A DNA stretch of 64,000 nt from positions 2,485,789-2,549,788 of the forward strand of contig JAJEKV010000074.1 in the NCBI GenBank assembly GCA_021234155.1, in the 5' to 3' direction. The stretch is from Isoetes taiwanensis. Lineage: Eukaryota; Streptophyta; Lycopodiopsida; Isoetales; Isoetaceae. Each line of letters starts with the position of its first letter. Position 1 is the first letter of the stretch. The notes beneath the pieces were generated by a model, which did no database searches, was not told the DNA's origin, and was given only the letters and a program-made list of their open reading frames with translations. A program made the position numbers and the translations under genes. Positions 1 through 11,593 of this stretch are shown in pieces.

Positions 1-3000
1 CCCTTTCTTAGTTATTTAGCTCTTTGGAATATTCCTACCAATCGAATTGATGTCATCGTAACAAGTTGGCCGGACTTGTTAGATTACTTCTTTTCTTTCT
101 GTTGGATTATTCTTTGAGGTACTAGATTTATACATGGTTAACAATTATCCTAGTAATGATTCCTTCTTAGCGAGGAGATCAATCTCACCAAGTGGTTTCA
201 CACGCTGGATGTCCGCTAACAATCGCGGTATAATTATAGTTACTCCTATGCATTTCCTTCCCAATCCTTGACGCTTAGCTCAATATTGGGGCAATCCTTT
301 TAGTTTAATATCCGAAATGCCTTCTAATCCTAATATGGATGTTACCGCCCATACATTAACCTACTAGGCCCCATGGCCTTAGATGCTTGAGCTTGCTAGA
401 AGCTCATCCACTCGCTGCCCCGCTTGAAGTAGCAAGGTAACGTTTCTTCCCAGTCGCCGATACTTCAGGCCTTTGACGTGGCTCCCTTGATGTCAGAGGT
501 TGACTTTGTTCGTTAGAAGCCTCTCATTGCCGGCGGTGGTTTTGATGGTGTAGTTGATCACTTGAAATCTTCCATGCCGCTCTTCAAAAGCCCCAAGATG
601 GCGCTGAAAAAGATCTTTCATCTTGAACTTTTTGTCTTGGCAGCCTAAAAGACGACTCAGATCCGATATTGTTTCTTCGACTCCATCGATGTCTCATACG
701 CCGAAGTCCTCTTTGTCGCTATCGTGTTGCCTCAAGAGTGTTGAGGATGTTGATTGCTTCACCCCCGCGAACTTGCATGACATCTCTTCCTTTGATCTGT
801 TACGCTATGGGAGGGAAGGAATAACAAGGAAACTATACATGCAAAACATATAGCTTACATAGTTACAATTACTACTAGAGCTATTAGGTCTCCCTTGTGC
901 CTCCCTTCAAGTTGCACACCTACCCTTGGCAATGTCAATGTGTTCCTCCGCAATGGTGTTGATGATCTATATCCTTCTATTTGTACGCCACCATACCCCG
1001 GTAACTTGTTGATATGCTTGGGCCCTCCGATGTTTGTCTGGCTATGGCACAACACGCTTTGCATCACATTCCAACTAAAGGTGTGCTTGTCGCTGATGCT
1101 TCGACATTTCACCGCTTCCCGATCCCCGTTTCTGCGGTAATTGTTCTTCCTTCATGATACTTGAGCTATTTGAGGCGCCTTTGAGGTCGCGGCGCGATTC
1201 CTTTGGTTATACTCCTCCGAGTTTTTCTCTTCTAGCTTGTTCTTTGAATCGCCCATCCTTGGTTCATCAAGTTGCATGCAAGTCCGTGCAAGTCATCGGC
1301 TCGCCTCATTTAGTTGTTTTCTCCATCGAAGCCCAAACTTCCTTTGTTTGATCCCTCGATCACATGGTTTGACGTTATCACATTCCACAGCTTATGCCGT
1401 TTCTTTGTCTTGAGGTACCTTCCGGTGGCTTTGATTTGTGCTCGCCGGGCTTTGATCCTCCCCGCTATTCTAGGGAGCTCGTGGAAGAAGTCGGTTGCTA
1501 GCACTTCTCCGCCTTTCAGTTCCCTCGACTTTTGTCTCTATGCATGTCGCCTCTCCGGCAAGTAAGGCTTCATGGCTCTTCTCCCCGGCCGGGCGCTATG
1601 TTGTTCCGATGATGGATCCTTATCTCGCAAGCTTTGACCTTTGAGTTGAAGAAGTATCCGCTTTAGATATACTTTTGTCGCTGAATAGCCCGGCTATTAT
1701 CTTGAACTCTTTTGTCAAGGTGCTTCAGCTTGTTATCCTTGTCGCATAGGTGTCAATGCTTCTACCTTGGGCGCTTGACGGCCACATGTCGGAGATATGG
1801 TCGGCTTCTTCTTCTAATTATCGGTAGGAGTACCGACTTTAAGCCATCACCTAGTTGTTGGGGCATATCTCCTCGTCGCCTGCCTTTCGTAAGTGCATCT
1901 CCATCTAATACACGCGGTCATAGCACATCCCCTATATTACCACAAGTTGGAATTATGGTTGCCGAGATGTTGCCTTCTTAGTTGGCTCATTGATGCTCTG
2001 GGTGTTCCTCCTTCCATTGTTGAGGCCACTCATGTCATAAGTTCGCCAAGTGTTGCCGCCGCCTACTAGAGGTAGTGTTGCGCCCCGACGATGTCCCGGT
2101 GCGTCGATGATCTTGACATGACCGTGTTGTTCTTGTTCTCGACATTGCGTGGACGAGCCGCCTTCTACTTCGTGGCACTTCCGGAAGTGTTTGGAGTCGG
2201 CGGTTTGCTTGGCCTCTGGTCGTTTCTCCCCTCGTGATTTTTGCTCTTCCATTTTGATCTTGGGCTATAGTTGTGCTTCTATGCTTCCTTTTTGGTAGTC
2301 GGCGGAAGGAGCTTCCCGATCTAAGCTTAAACCGCAGAAAACATGACTCTAAACTCATGTTTCTCCATCAGACCGTGGAGCACCCGAGATATACAATAGA
2401 CATATAATGTATTTACATTGGGATTTTAATTCATCGACTTTTTCAAAACAACTAATTAAGATCTACTTAATTGTTTATACTCCTTTAGGGTTTCCCTCCT
2501 CCTATCGTGATTTTGACCCTTTTGGTTTTGCCGCATCTTCTTCGCTCGTTGACTCCGTGATTCCTTGAGATGTCGCTACCATTGTTGAGCTTCATGTCTG
2601 ATCCGAAAGCTCGCCACGCCTGGGCCATGAAAGGGTGTTCGCCGATGTGATCCCTTGAGAAAGATGCTCCTCCTAATGTGTATATTCGCTGTGAGGAATG
2701 CGGCGGATCGCCAAACGCCCCTTTACATGCGGTGTCGCTGCGGTGGTTGCCATGTGTGGTGCTTTGATCGCTTTAAGTAGGGATCACCGGTTGCTGGCTG
2801 GGGCATTCTTGAATGTCTTCAAGCTCTAAGATCATGGCTCTGTAGGGCGTGCATTGTCATTCCTCCGCAGTTGAATTTCCGAGTGCACCTCGCTGTTTGG
2901 GCTTTGCTTCATCTCGAGGTGCCTCTCCCCGTGCCTAGAAGTGTGGTAATCTCTATTGTCCCTACCATGGCTCCTTCTGGTCGCCTTTGCATGATTTGTA

Positions 3001-3900
3001 TCTGCCGGGCTAGGTCGCCTCCTCCGGCCCTTTTGGGTCCTATCCATTCAACCTCGCGACTCCTTTGGACGAGTAAGGTCGCCCTTCCTTTGGTTTCTAG
3101 GTGTTCCTTGGGTCCCGAATTCCTTTTGTTGAGCGAAAAATATTCTCCTCCTTGATCTTGCCCCTAGTGCTGATATAGGCCTTCGAAGCCCGGAGATGTT
3201 CCCCGATATGCGCCTCCTCCCTCGTGGTCTCCTCGCTGGTGCAAGGAGCCGGAAGCTCAACTTGGTCAGCCTTAGGTGCTTTGTGGTTGCCTAGCTTGGT
3301 CGCCTTTTGTTGGCGTTGTTCGACATTCGCTTTGAGCCGCCGGGCCGCAAGTCGAGGTGGTCTTCTCTCCGCTTTATACGCCTCGTGGTTGCCATGACTT
3401 CTCCCTCGACGGAAGATTATGCCTTCTCGACCCCTAGCTCGCGGATGCTAACACCAAGATCGCGTCTAACGGTTCCCGCGACCGCATTTTGTTGCCTTGC
3501 ATTCTTCCATTTGAAACTCGTGGGCGCCGAAGTTGGTGAAGGCCGAGATCCTCTTTTCGGATGTGACCTCGCCGTGATAGCCTCGGAGGTTGACACCTAG
3601 AAAATTCTTGATGCCGTTGGTTACCAAATATTCTTCCCATTTGATGAAGATTGATGATAGGCCCGGTGGTGTCCCCGCTCTACTGCTTGTCTGCTGAGGT
3701 GTTTGTCATTGTGCTTCCTCTCTTGGCCGCTTTTCCTGCCCTCTCCTTATCTCTGCCTTGTACATCGGCCGGGACCTTGATGTCTTCAAGAAGTTGCGCC
3801 TCTAGCTCTTCTCTCCGTGGCTCGCCCCCAGACTTCGAAAAGCAACGCCAGATTTCCTAGAGTCTAAGGTCTACTTGAAGGGCTCTCCTACAACATTCTC
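1..3900 (-). mobile_element. Degraded LTR-retrotransposon internal region (probable gag/pol), runs off left edge
   Basis: No intact gene is visible here. On the minus strand there are short, clean protein-like stretches that keep changing frame. At about 3640-3500 one reads IKWEEYLVTNGIKNFLGV and onward, and at about 3140-2830 another contains GDLARQIQIMQRRPEGAM. I do not recognise either as a named domain. The region lies directly downstream, on the minus strand, of an LTR-like sequence that starts at 7582, so a corrupted gag/pol coding region is the simplest reading. A stretch at about 1110-990 with spaced Cys/His residues might be an integrase zinc region, but this is weak. The frame breaks resemble the base-level corruption seen in the duplicated units. 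I found no reverse transcriptase or integrase catalytic motif that I would defend. Confidence 0.35.
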
Positions 3901-6900
3901 GGGCTATAAGCAAGCAAGGTGGCTCGAAAGCAAAGATATCGAGACATATCTATAATCTACAAGTCTATGAATATTAGGACGGTGGTATGGCATGACATGA
4001 GGATTGTTTTGCAAGACCTCCATGATGTTTGAGGCATACTCTAAGGTCCTAGCAAAGTTGGTTTAGGGGAGTCCAACCCCACACATGGAGCTGCTTGGGC
4101 AGCTCTAGACTCTAGCTCCTTTCTAGGTACCCCGGCAATAGGGAGTGTCAATGTATGCTATATAAGTCAAACCCCATTAGAAGGACAATGCAATTAGGTC
4201 AAGGTTTATGCCTTTGGCATGAGCAGAGGTGATGTAAATCCCACAGCTTGACTTGGGTTGCTATGCCGAGGTCTAGATGACTATAACAAAGGGGTGTTCT
4301 TGGGCACTTCTATCTAGGGAGTAAGGTATCAGCTTCGAGCCGAGAGCAATACTTAAGTAGCTACTAATGGGGTAGGCTTTATCTACAAACAAACTACGCT
4401 TTGGAAGAACAATTCAAGGGTTTGGGCAATTTTGGTCAATTTGAGCTAGGGTTTGACATTTCTAGCCTAATTTGAGGTCATAAATGGATTCTAGGCTATC
4501 TAATGGTCCTATTGCAACAATTTTCAGCATTTGAGAGCTCAGAGCTCAAGTTATGGAGGTTCAAAGTTTGAGGTTCACAAAACTAAAGTTTAGTTCGCCT
4601 CAAAACTAACTTTTGTTTTATGCGACAAAGGGGGCGAGCTCATCGAGACATCAGCCTCATTTCGATCAAAGGTGTCTAATTTGGGTAAACTAATGGTGTA
4701 AGGGTGATGGGCTCATCAAATTAGGGCGTAATCTAACTTTTGTTTTTACTTGGTCAATTTGGAGCTGCAATTTTGGTCAAGTTTATGAGGTTCACAAATC
4801 ATTTGCTGTTTGGCCGCTCAAAACTAACTTTTTTTTTTTGCACCAGCGAGAAATGTGAGATATCACACTTTTGGTCCGAGAGTATCCTATTTTACTAAAA
4901 TACAAACTACTACTTGCTAACTCGTCCTAATTAAGCAAGATTTGACACATAAACTACTCAAAATTATCATGTATTAACAAAATTATTGATTATTTACAAC
5001 ATATCTAATCGGGATCTCCCTTTAATTAAACTAGCTAATTACATGCCTTCCCTCATGAGGGTTACCGCATTTCGCATGAACAACAAGCAGCCGCTGAGTC
5101 TTCAAAATGTTGGACCGCCTTCCGCTTTGCCGCTTTTGAGCCTTGGCCTCCCGCCGCCTGCTCGCTCCTCCTCTTCTTGTTTCCTTCTACTTTTGCCTCC
5201 GGCCGCTTTCGCTTTGTCGAAAGTCGAGCCGGTTCCGTTTGGTGCGCATCATGTCGACGGAGTCCCGGTGTCTATCGAGATGCTGTCTCTATCTAGCTTA
5301 AGGGCCTTGGTTCTAAATCTAAGGCTTAGCCATTAATATTATCTAACATTATTAAAGCTTAAATCTAATTAAGAATTATAATTCAAACACAAACGATGCC
5401 CGCCCTCAGTGGTTGGCACGGGGGTTTGGGGGTTCAACCCCTGCGGGGGAGGTTCACCCCGCCACCGCTGGAATTTTTAAGATGAGGTTCAAAGAGATTG
5501 AAAAACTAGACTAATCTAGCTAGATCCTAGGCTAAGATTCAATTACCAAGTTACTTTTTAAATTTATAACTTTTCAAGCCGTTTTCATCAATGTCTCACG
5601 CCTTTACTTCGCGTCAGTCGCGAAAAACTAAAGTTTAGTTATTGAACCAGCGCGAGCCGCGGAGACCACCTTTACCCGCTCAACTTTTTAGTTTTATTAA
5701 GTTCCACCACCTAACTGTTGGAGACCACCTTTACCCCGCTCATTCTTTTTAGTTTTATTAAGTTCCACCACCTAACTGCTAATATTAAATTCCAATCCAC
5801 TTAACCTGCTACTAGCTTAGCATAAACCAATCCACTTAATGCTACTAGCTTAGCATAAACTACAAAATGAGAAAAAAAATTTCCCACTTTCCCGAGGTTC
5901 GAGGATCCTATCAAGTTAGTACTACGGGAGCATGGGCTGCTTTGCTCTTGGTCTCCAAGAACATTGCTCGATACCACCGCGGACGCCCCTACTCATATAC
6001 GGTGCACTCACCGTGATACAAACAGAGTTCATCCCCCATACCGCCCATGCTAATATAGGGCTCCTCCACGACACCGCAGAACCTTGAAGAGTTCCAGGGG
6101 AAGAATGAAGGGGTCCTTTACCCCCGCCTCCCTCGTGGCCTACCTAGTCGCTGAAGCGAAAACATACATGTCAAGAGGGGTACATACATCAACATCATAT
6201 GACCACCACGGCGATGGTCCGCCACATATCCCAGATAGACAAGGATCAAGACATCACATAGGGAATCCTACCCAAGGCTCGCACTCAAAGGGATGACCGA
6301 CTCATTGGGTCTCCGTGAGTTCATTGCATGTAATTCATGGCAATGGATTTACCGCATAAGAACATGGCATAGGGTTGTCCACTCCATCCGCCTCTCTCCA
6401 GGCAATACCCTTTGCGTGAGTAGGCAAAAGTGTCTGACCTGACCGTAGCCCTCCCGGATGCATAGCCAGAAGGGCTATTCCGGGTCATCATCCCAGTTCC
6501 GATGGGGTGTAGGGATCACTCCTCCAGAGATCTACATGCTGACTCAAGGTGACTAGAGGGCCACCGCCTCAGATTCGATCAACCCACCGGAAAGTCATGA
6601 ACACCACTTCACTTGTCGAGCCCATGCCTTACCCACACTCAGTGGTAAGCCATTAGACCTAGTCACAATGATCCCCTAAGAGGCCTTTACACACCGCAGG
6701 GATCGCTCAAGAGTCAACACCTAACCTCCTTCTAGCCTACCGCCCCCTTCACCCACAAACTGTGTGTGGTTCTTGCACAAGTCTAATCTATGGTGTGCTA
6801 GAGAGGCTAATCTAGAGCATCTACTACCAAGCTTGAAGTCTCTACCCCCTTCCCAATACAAGGAGTTCACAGAGATACATCATCCATATATACATCACGT

Positions 6901-7582
6901 AAGAACTAAAGAACATAGATCTAATCTATATCATAGAGTTAGGTTCTTTAGTTAGAGTCTGGTATCTACCATCTAGAGATCTAGATAGTTGTGCAAAGGC
7001 GCATTTAATAGGCTAAACCTATCGATACAATGACCGGAAAACGGTTTAGACCATTAAATCGACTACATACCGGGATCCATGAGTTGCTCCTCCCCGACCC
7101 GAAGTTCAACCATCCCACCTAACTGCTTCGAATCAAGGGAAACTAATGGTGCCATTCTCAGACTGAACTGGGAGGCGGTTTTGACTCATAGAGCAGCCAA
7201 AACAGAGCCTAAAACCCTAGGGACGAAAAATGGCAAGTTAGGGTTTCTACTTAAATAGGCAAGGGTTGGGTTAGGGTTTCCACTATCCCTTTAGGCATGT
7301 GGGATACTGGAAATGGGCCCACTTGCCTTTAATGGCTAGGTGGCCAAATGTGCCTACATGGAAATGTGTGCACCTAAATGTGCCCACATGGAAATGTGTG
7401 CACCTTAATAAATGTGCATGTGCACATTAATAAGAAATGCACATACCTAGCAAGTTGCCCCCTAGGGCTACTCATTACTGTTACACGCCTACAGACACGC
7501 CGGGCTTGAGATGCAGTAATACGCGATTTAGACAAAGACAAGATAACGCCCCGACCGTGATAATCGTGGTTGGAACGTCACA
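3900..7582 (-). mobile_element. LTR and leader region of a probable Ty3-gypsy element, copy A
   Basis: Read on the minus strand, the segment begins at 7582 with TGTGACG, a common start of plant gypsy LTRs. About 330 bp further in comes a TATA-like TATTTAAG (7257-7250) followed by an AAACCCTAA-rich stretch, as expected for an LTR promoter and transcript start. The presumed gag lies further along the minus strand below 3900. The LTR 3' end and primer-binding site were not found, so LTR and leader are not separated. Local direct repeats occur at about 5665-5790 (a unit of about 70 bp containing agttttattaagttccacc) and at about 7345-7405 (aaatgtgtgcacc units). No gene is seen. The gypsy assignment is inference from the TGTGACG start and layout. 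Confidence 0.45.
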
Positions 7583-9517
7583 AAGCCCCAAAGAAATTAA
7601 GCTTTCTATGCACAGAGTATGAGGAGCTATTAAATATAAGTGAACTTACTTGTTAAGTGAACACCTGACTCGAATTTCTATTGTCTTCAAATGCAGCCAC
7701 AAAAACCTCTCTGTTTCTCAAACACAGAGGTTTGGAAATGATACATGGTAATAGAATTAAGCCACAACAATATAACTTGTTCAAACTTGTTCATAGAGCC
7801 AACATTTTATTTGAATGCTTTAATGCATGAGCTTTGCTATGAGCATTCTAAAATGGGCACCACAATACCCTTGCCCTCAAATTTTGCAATGTGCACAATA
7901 CACCTTATTTTCTTTTTCCTCAAATAATTAATTTGTACGGTCATTCCTATAGAACCAACTATTAACCATCAGACATGCATTGTACGCATGTAAAAGAGAA
8001 AGAAAGGGCAAATAGAATTATGTGGCTCACAAAAGTTTTTTTATACTCTGCATAGTCTTGACACAGAATAGATGAAAATCCTTCATCTTACATTTCTAAA
8101 TCAGGAAATGCCTGGCTTCTACAATTTGGGCATGAAAATGGCTTCTATAACTTGGGCACAAGGGTTGATTCTTCATTTTGTCAGTAGAATTTTATTGTTG
8201 CCAGTCTTACTTTGAAATCATAGTATAACAAGCCCAAATTCGTATCTTGCAATTAGCCTATCTGCTTGCTTTCGTCTACAGATCTAGGAACACTTAATGT
8301 GCAGAATTCTTTGCAATTTATAGACCATGGGTTCCTGCCCCTTTTGAGAAAAGTTTTTTGGCTTGTTCCATGTGCCTGTGGTGTTCTAGGACTCCGAGTC
8401 TCGTATGAACAATCATCTTCTAGGAACAAGTATCTAATTCCCCCATGAAAGGCCATATTTATCTTGTTTTAGGAACAAGTATTTCAGTGCCCTACTTCAA
8501 AGGTATTGCATGTTCTTCTTCTATGGCATCTAATCGTCCTCGAATCTACCGGGCCGATGCCGATAGGATCCATTGCACTCAAAACATTTCCACCGATGAT
8601 GGGAGATCATGTAGCTATCCCGCCCAACCTCCTATGAATCGTTGGGATAAGTGTGATGCTAGTTGGAAGCACATTACATGGGAGATTTTGACTATAAAAC
8701 AAAACTACTATGTATGTCTTGTGTACAACCTCAAGATTTGTGCCTCAAAGATCTTGTCTCCATGTCACCTTGTAACCTGGCCCAGATCACACATCTTTGT
8801 CTCCATGTTAGCCCCCAAGAACCCGTCCCGATCATCATATGTTTACAGAGACAATGTAATGGAAATTTAACTATTATTTATTCTAGGTTTAGCAACCCCT
8901 GCAATTTGAATCCAATCTAGGTTTAAAGACGCAACAAAATCAAGAATCAACCCTTGTGCCTAAGTTATAGAAGCCATTTTCATGCCCAAATTGTAGAAGC
9001 TGTGCATTTCCGATAGAAATGTAAGATGAAGGATTTTCATCTATTCCGCGGTCAAGACTATGCGTAGTATAAAAAACTTTTGTGAACCACATAATTCTAT
9101 TTGCCCTGTTTTTTTTCTTTTTACATGATGATAATGCATGTCCGATGGTTAATAGTTGGTTCTATAGGAATGACCGTATTAAATTAATTATTTGAGGAAA
9201 AGAAAATAAGGTGTATTGTGCACATTGCAAAATTTGAGGGCAAATTTTAGAATGCTCATAGCAAAGCTCATGCATTAAAGCATTCAAATAAAATGTTGGC
9301 TCTATGAACAAGTTTGAACAAGTTATATTGTTGTGGCTTAATTCTATTACCATGTATCATTTTCAAACCTCCGTGGTTTGAGAAACAGAGAGGTTTTGTG
9401 GCTGCATTTGAAGACAATACAAATTGAGTGTGTTCACTTAACAAGTAAGTTCACTTATATTTAATAGCCCTCATACTGCGGTTTGAATGCATAGAAAACT
9501 TAATTTCTTTGGGGCTT
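7583..9517. mobile_element. Fold-back element with about 600-bp inverted arms, copy A
   Basis: The left arm (about 7583-8185) is the reverse complement of the right arm (about 8935-9517). The outer ends share aagccccaaagaaattaa. The inner ends share a tract reading cttgggcacaagggttgatt on the left. Arm identity is high except at small corrupted patches, for example gacacagaatag on the left against ccgcggtcaagac on the right. The spacer of about 740 bp has no recognisable protein. Long terminal arms suit a non-autonomous Mutator-like or fold-back transposon. No target-site duplication was found, partly because the left end abuts the LTR element at 7582, so the class is open. Confidence 0.75.
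8445..8870 (+). other. Open frame of 141 codons in the fold-back spacer, probably not a gene
   Basis: The frame is open for 141 codons in copy A. In copy B (31100-31447) the same DNA is broken and shifted, and only about 110 codons survive. Codon content shows no domain, signal peptide or membrane segment that I recognise, and part of the frame is a short tandem duplication. I regard it as chance or a relic of whatever the element captured. Confidence 0.15.
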
Positions 9518-10084
9518 GTGCTATAGAAGCTTGAATTCAATACTTTTGATTCGACATATGTGATATAAAAAATGCTTTAGGTTCGTAATAGAATGTCGAT
9601 TAACAATTGGGCTAGGTTCAAATACGCTATTTTTGAATCTTAGCTCAAACATAGTTGTTTTTTATGCCATGTTTTTCGTGGTCGTTTTTTCTTTCCTTGC
9701 ATTTGAAAGGAATGCAAGCAGGTTTTGTTGTTGCCGGCTTCAAGATGAGGAGACATTAATCGAAACAAAGGCATTTAAGTACCATAGGATGCCGTATGGA
9801 TTTTCTTCTGAGTTTATGGAGGTCTATTTTTACCATCCGACTCTGTTTGAAAAAGCCCTCTAACATGAAAGCATGTTCTTCACATCCTCTGTTATTCCCG
9901 AGGCAGAAGCCAACAAAAGCTCCATCGCAGAAAGGTGACAAGGCAGGTGGCCTCCGGACTCGAGAAGAGAAGCCGGGATGGAGCCATCTTCACGCTTTTG
10001 CTTTGAGAAGAGAAGCAGAGGAACGAGGAACAGCCAGGTTTAGAGAAGGAATGGGGCTGGATGACCGAGAGTTTACAGGCAGCA
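9518..10084 (+). other. No gene; conserved protein-like fragment at about 9735-9860
   Basis: This region is shared with copy B (32051-32630). A plus-strand stretch reads KAFKYHRMPYGFSSEFMEV and then YFYHPTLFEKAL, identical in both copies, which is notable given how corrupted the surroundings are. The MPYG core superficially recalls reverse transcriptases, but neighbouring RT residues are missing and I do not assign it. The rest, about 9870-10084, is a GC-richer stretch that differs strongly between the copies. Confidence 0.2.
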
Positions 10085-10195
10085 GCCAGTTTTGAGCAGT
10101 CACTAGCATATGCTAGGCATATGCCGGCATATACTTGGATATGCCCACATACACACATAAACGAGGGTTTGCCCCCCTAGGGGCAATCCAAAAAA
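10085..10195 (+). repeat. Hairpin-bearing dispersed repeat, plus orientation
   Basis: This is a member of a family of about 110 bp found three times per 22.6-kb unit. Features in order: an agcagtcactagc lead, several GCATATGC-type palindromes, cccacatacacacataaa, then a near-perfect hairpin gggtttgcccccc/taggggcaa, then an A-run. Relatives lie at 22104-22200 (same orientation), 25295-25400 (inverted), 32632-32745, 44680-44785 and 47940-48045 (inverted). It looks like a transposon terminus. The family name is unknown to me. Confidence 0.8.
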
Positions 10196-10561
10196 AAGGA
10201 AGTACATTGTTCCTTCTAGATATGATCAACACCGTGGATGCTTCAACTTCGTACCTAGGTTAAGGAAAAAAATAAAAACAAAAGAACAAAAAAATTGAAG
10301 CGTACTTGGTGGTTATCTTAAAGTCCCTACAAATCTTGTTGTCAGCTTGTAGGCTAATCCACCCATTTTTCCAAGCCCCCTCGTTCTTAGGTTTAGCTAA
10401 TCGATGTTCTAGTGGGGTTGTCTAGAGTTGGAGATTTGGCTATTCAACCTAAAAGTTCACATGGGCGGCAAAAAATTTGGGCTAAAATTTTATTTTTTTT
10501 GGCATTTTTTTCCGTTTAGTTTAGCCATTTTTCCTGTAAAAAAAAGCTACAAAATAGCCAT

Positions 10562-10870
10562 TTGGCTAACCTTAGCCATTATTTTATTCCATGGTCTCAA
10601 GAGGCTATTGTGAAGATAGAACTGGTAAAGAATCTAAAGGATGGCCTCCAAGATGTCAAGCATGCAAATAGCAATGATAAACTTGCTGCAAAGCATTCTG
10701 TCCTATCTATGGTGGTTGGAGAGGAAGGAGAATTACAGAAGACTTCACTAGTAACTAAATTGCTGAAAATACATCCTAGAAATACGAAACTAGCAGTGGA
10801 GAGAAGGAAAAGATTGTTACTAGGTGGAACAAATCTATCACTTCAACCCCAACATTTGGTCCACAGCTGA
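10562..10870 (+). CDS. Unrecognised 102-codon frame conserved in both copies
   Basis: The frame begins MANLSHYFIPWSQEAIVKI and ends at a stop at 10868-10870. The equivalent at 33103-33411 has the same length and differs essentially only at residues 42-43 (AA against LG, at a CTGC site). It is rich in Lys, Leu and Glu, with no membrane segment and no domain I recognise. It may be one exon of a captured gene, since the preceding sequence has an AG-rich boundary, or simply an undisturbed patch of repeat DNA. No promoter or partner gene is visible. Function unknown. Confidence 0.25.
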   Translation: MANLSHYFIPWSQEAIVKIELVKNLKDGLQDVKHANSNDKLAAKHSVLSMVVGEEGELQKTSLVTKLLKIHPRNTKLAVERRKRLLLGGTNLSLQPQHLVHS

Positions 10871-10929
10871 AAACAACAGTAAAAACACAATACAGGTTGT
10901 TTTTTTGAAGATTTGAAAAAAACCTACAT

Positions 10930-11150
10930 GTAGTTATACGGACGTGTGGTTTTTCAAGGATATGCTGTAGTTTTCCTTAAGCAGCCAGGGGTTTTTTTTA
11001 AAGAATGTGTGGTTTCTTAAGGAGGCGTAGTTTCTTTTTTAAGGATGTGTTATTTTCTCAGGTTGTATGGTTTTTTGAAGGGTTGTTTTTTGTAAGGTGT
11101 TGTTTTTTAAGGTATTGTTTTCTTGAGGTGTGGTTTTTTATGGTTTTCTA
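10930..11150 (+). repeat. T/G-rich degenerate tandem repeat
   Basis: Irregular repeats of the type aaggatgtgtggtttttt follow one another for about 220 bp, with a strong strand bias (T and G on the plus strand, almost no C). The same tract is at 33475-33690. It carries no coding potential. The flanking DNA to 11590 (33690-34135 in copy B) shows no gene that I can support. Confidence 0.7.
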
Positions 11151-11593
11151 AGAATTCATGTACGACCAAGTTGTCCACATGCCATTATGTGAGAGCTTGT
11201 AGAGTGTGAAACTTGACAACTTGTAGCGAAGAACCATGGACACTGGTTTGGCATCATATAGGCATTTCTTGAAGAATATTTGATCACAAGCATCTTGAAC
11301 ACTTGAAGTCAAAGCTTGAAGACCCCAAAGTGAAAGTTTGGAAGACCACTTGAATTTTAATGGTACTTCGCATGAGCCATGATGTTAGTTCTTAAGGTAT
11401 GATTTGCTATTTTCCAAGGTCTTCAATACCATTCCACCCAGAAAAATCATTTCTTTATCCATCATTTTCTCCCTTTTCATACACCATTGCCATTTGTCGA
11501 GACCAAAGTTCGCAAGACCATTTTTCCTAGTCAAAAGTACACCATTTATCCATCACATACAAAAAATTGCTAAAATTCCATCCAATTTAGCTC

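Noticed and set aside
4986-5336. 116-codon plus-strand ORF with a leucine-rich hydrophobic stretch
   Set aside because: The copy B equivalent (27540-27800) is broken differently, and the stretch is corrupted LTR or leader sequence.
7210-7290. Telomere-type repeats (AAACCCTAG)
   Set aside because: These are only isolated AAACCCTA motifs beside a TATA-like box, common in plant promoters and LTRs, with no tandem array.
7583-9517. Mutator-like element with 9-bp target-site duplication
   Set aside because: No matching 9-bp flanks were found, so only a fold-back structure is claimed.
9735-9860. Reverse transcriptase motif (RMPYG)
   Set aside because: The neighbouring conserved residues and the YxDD box are absent in all frames of both copies.
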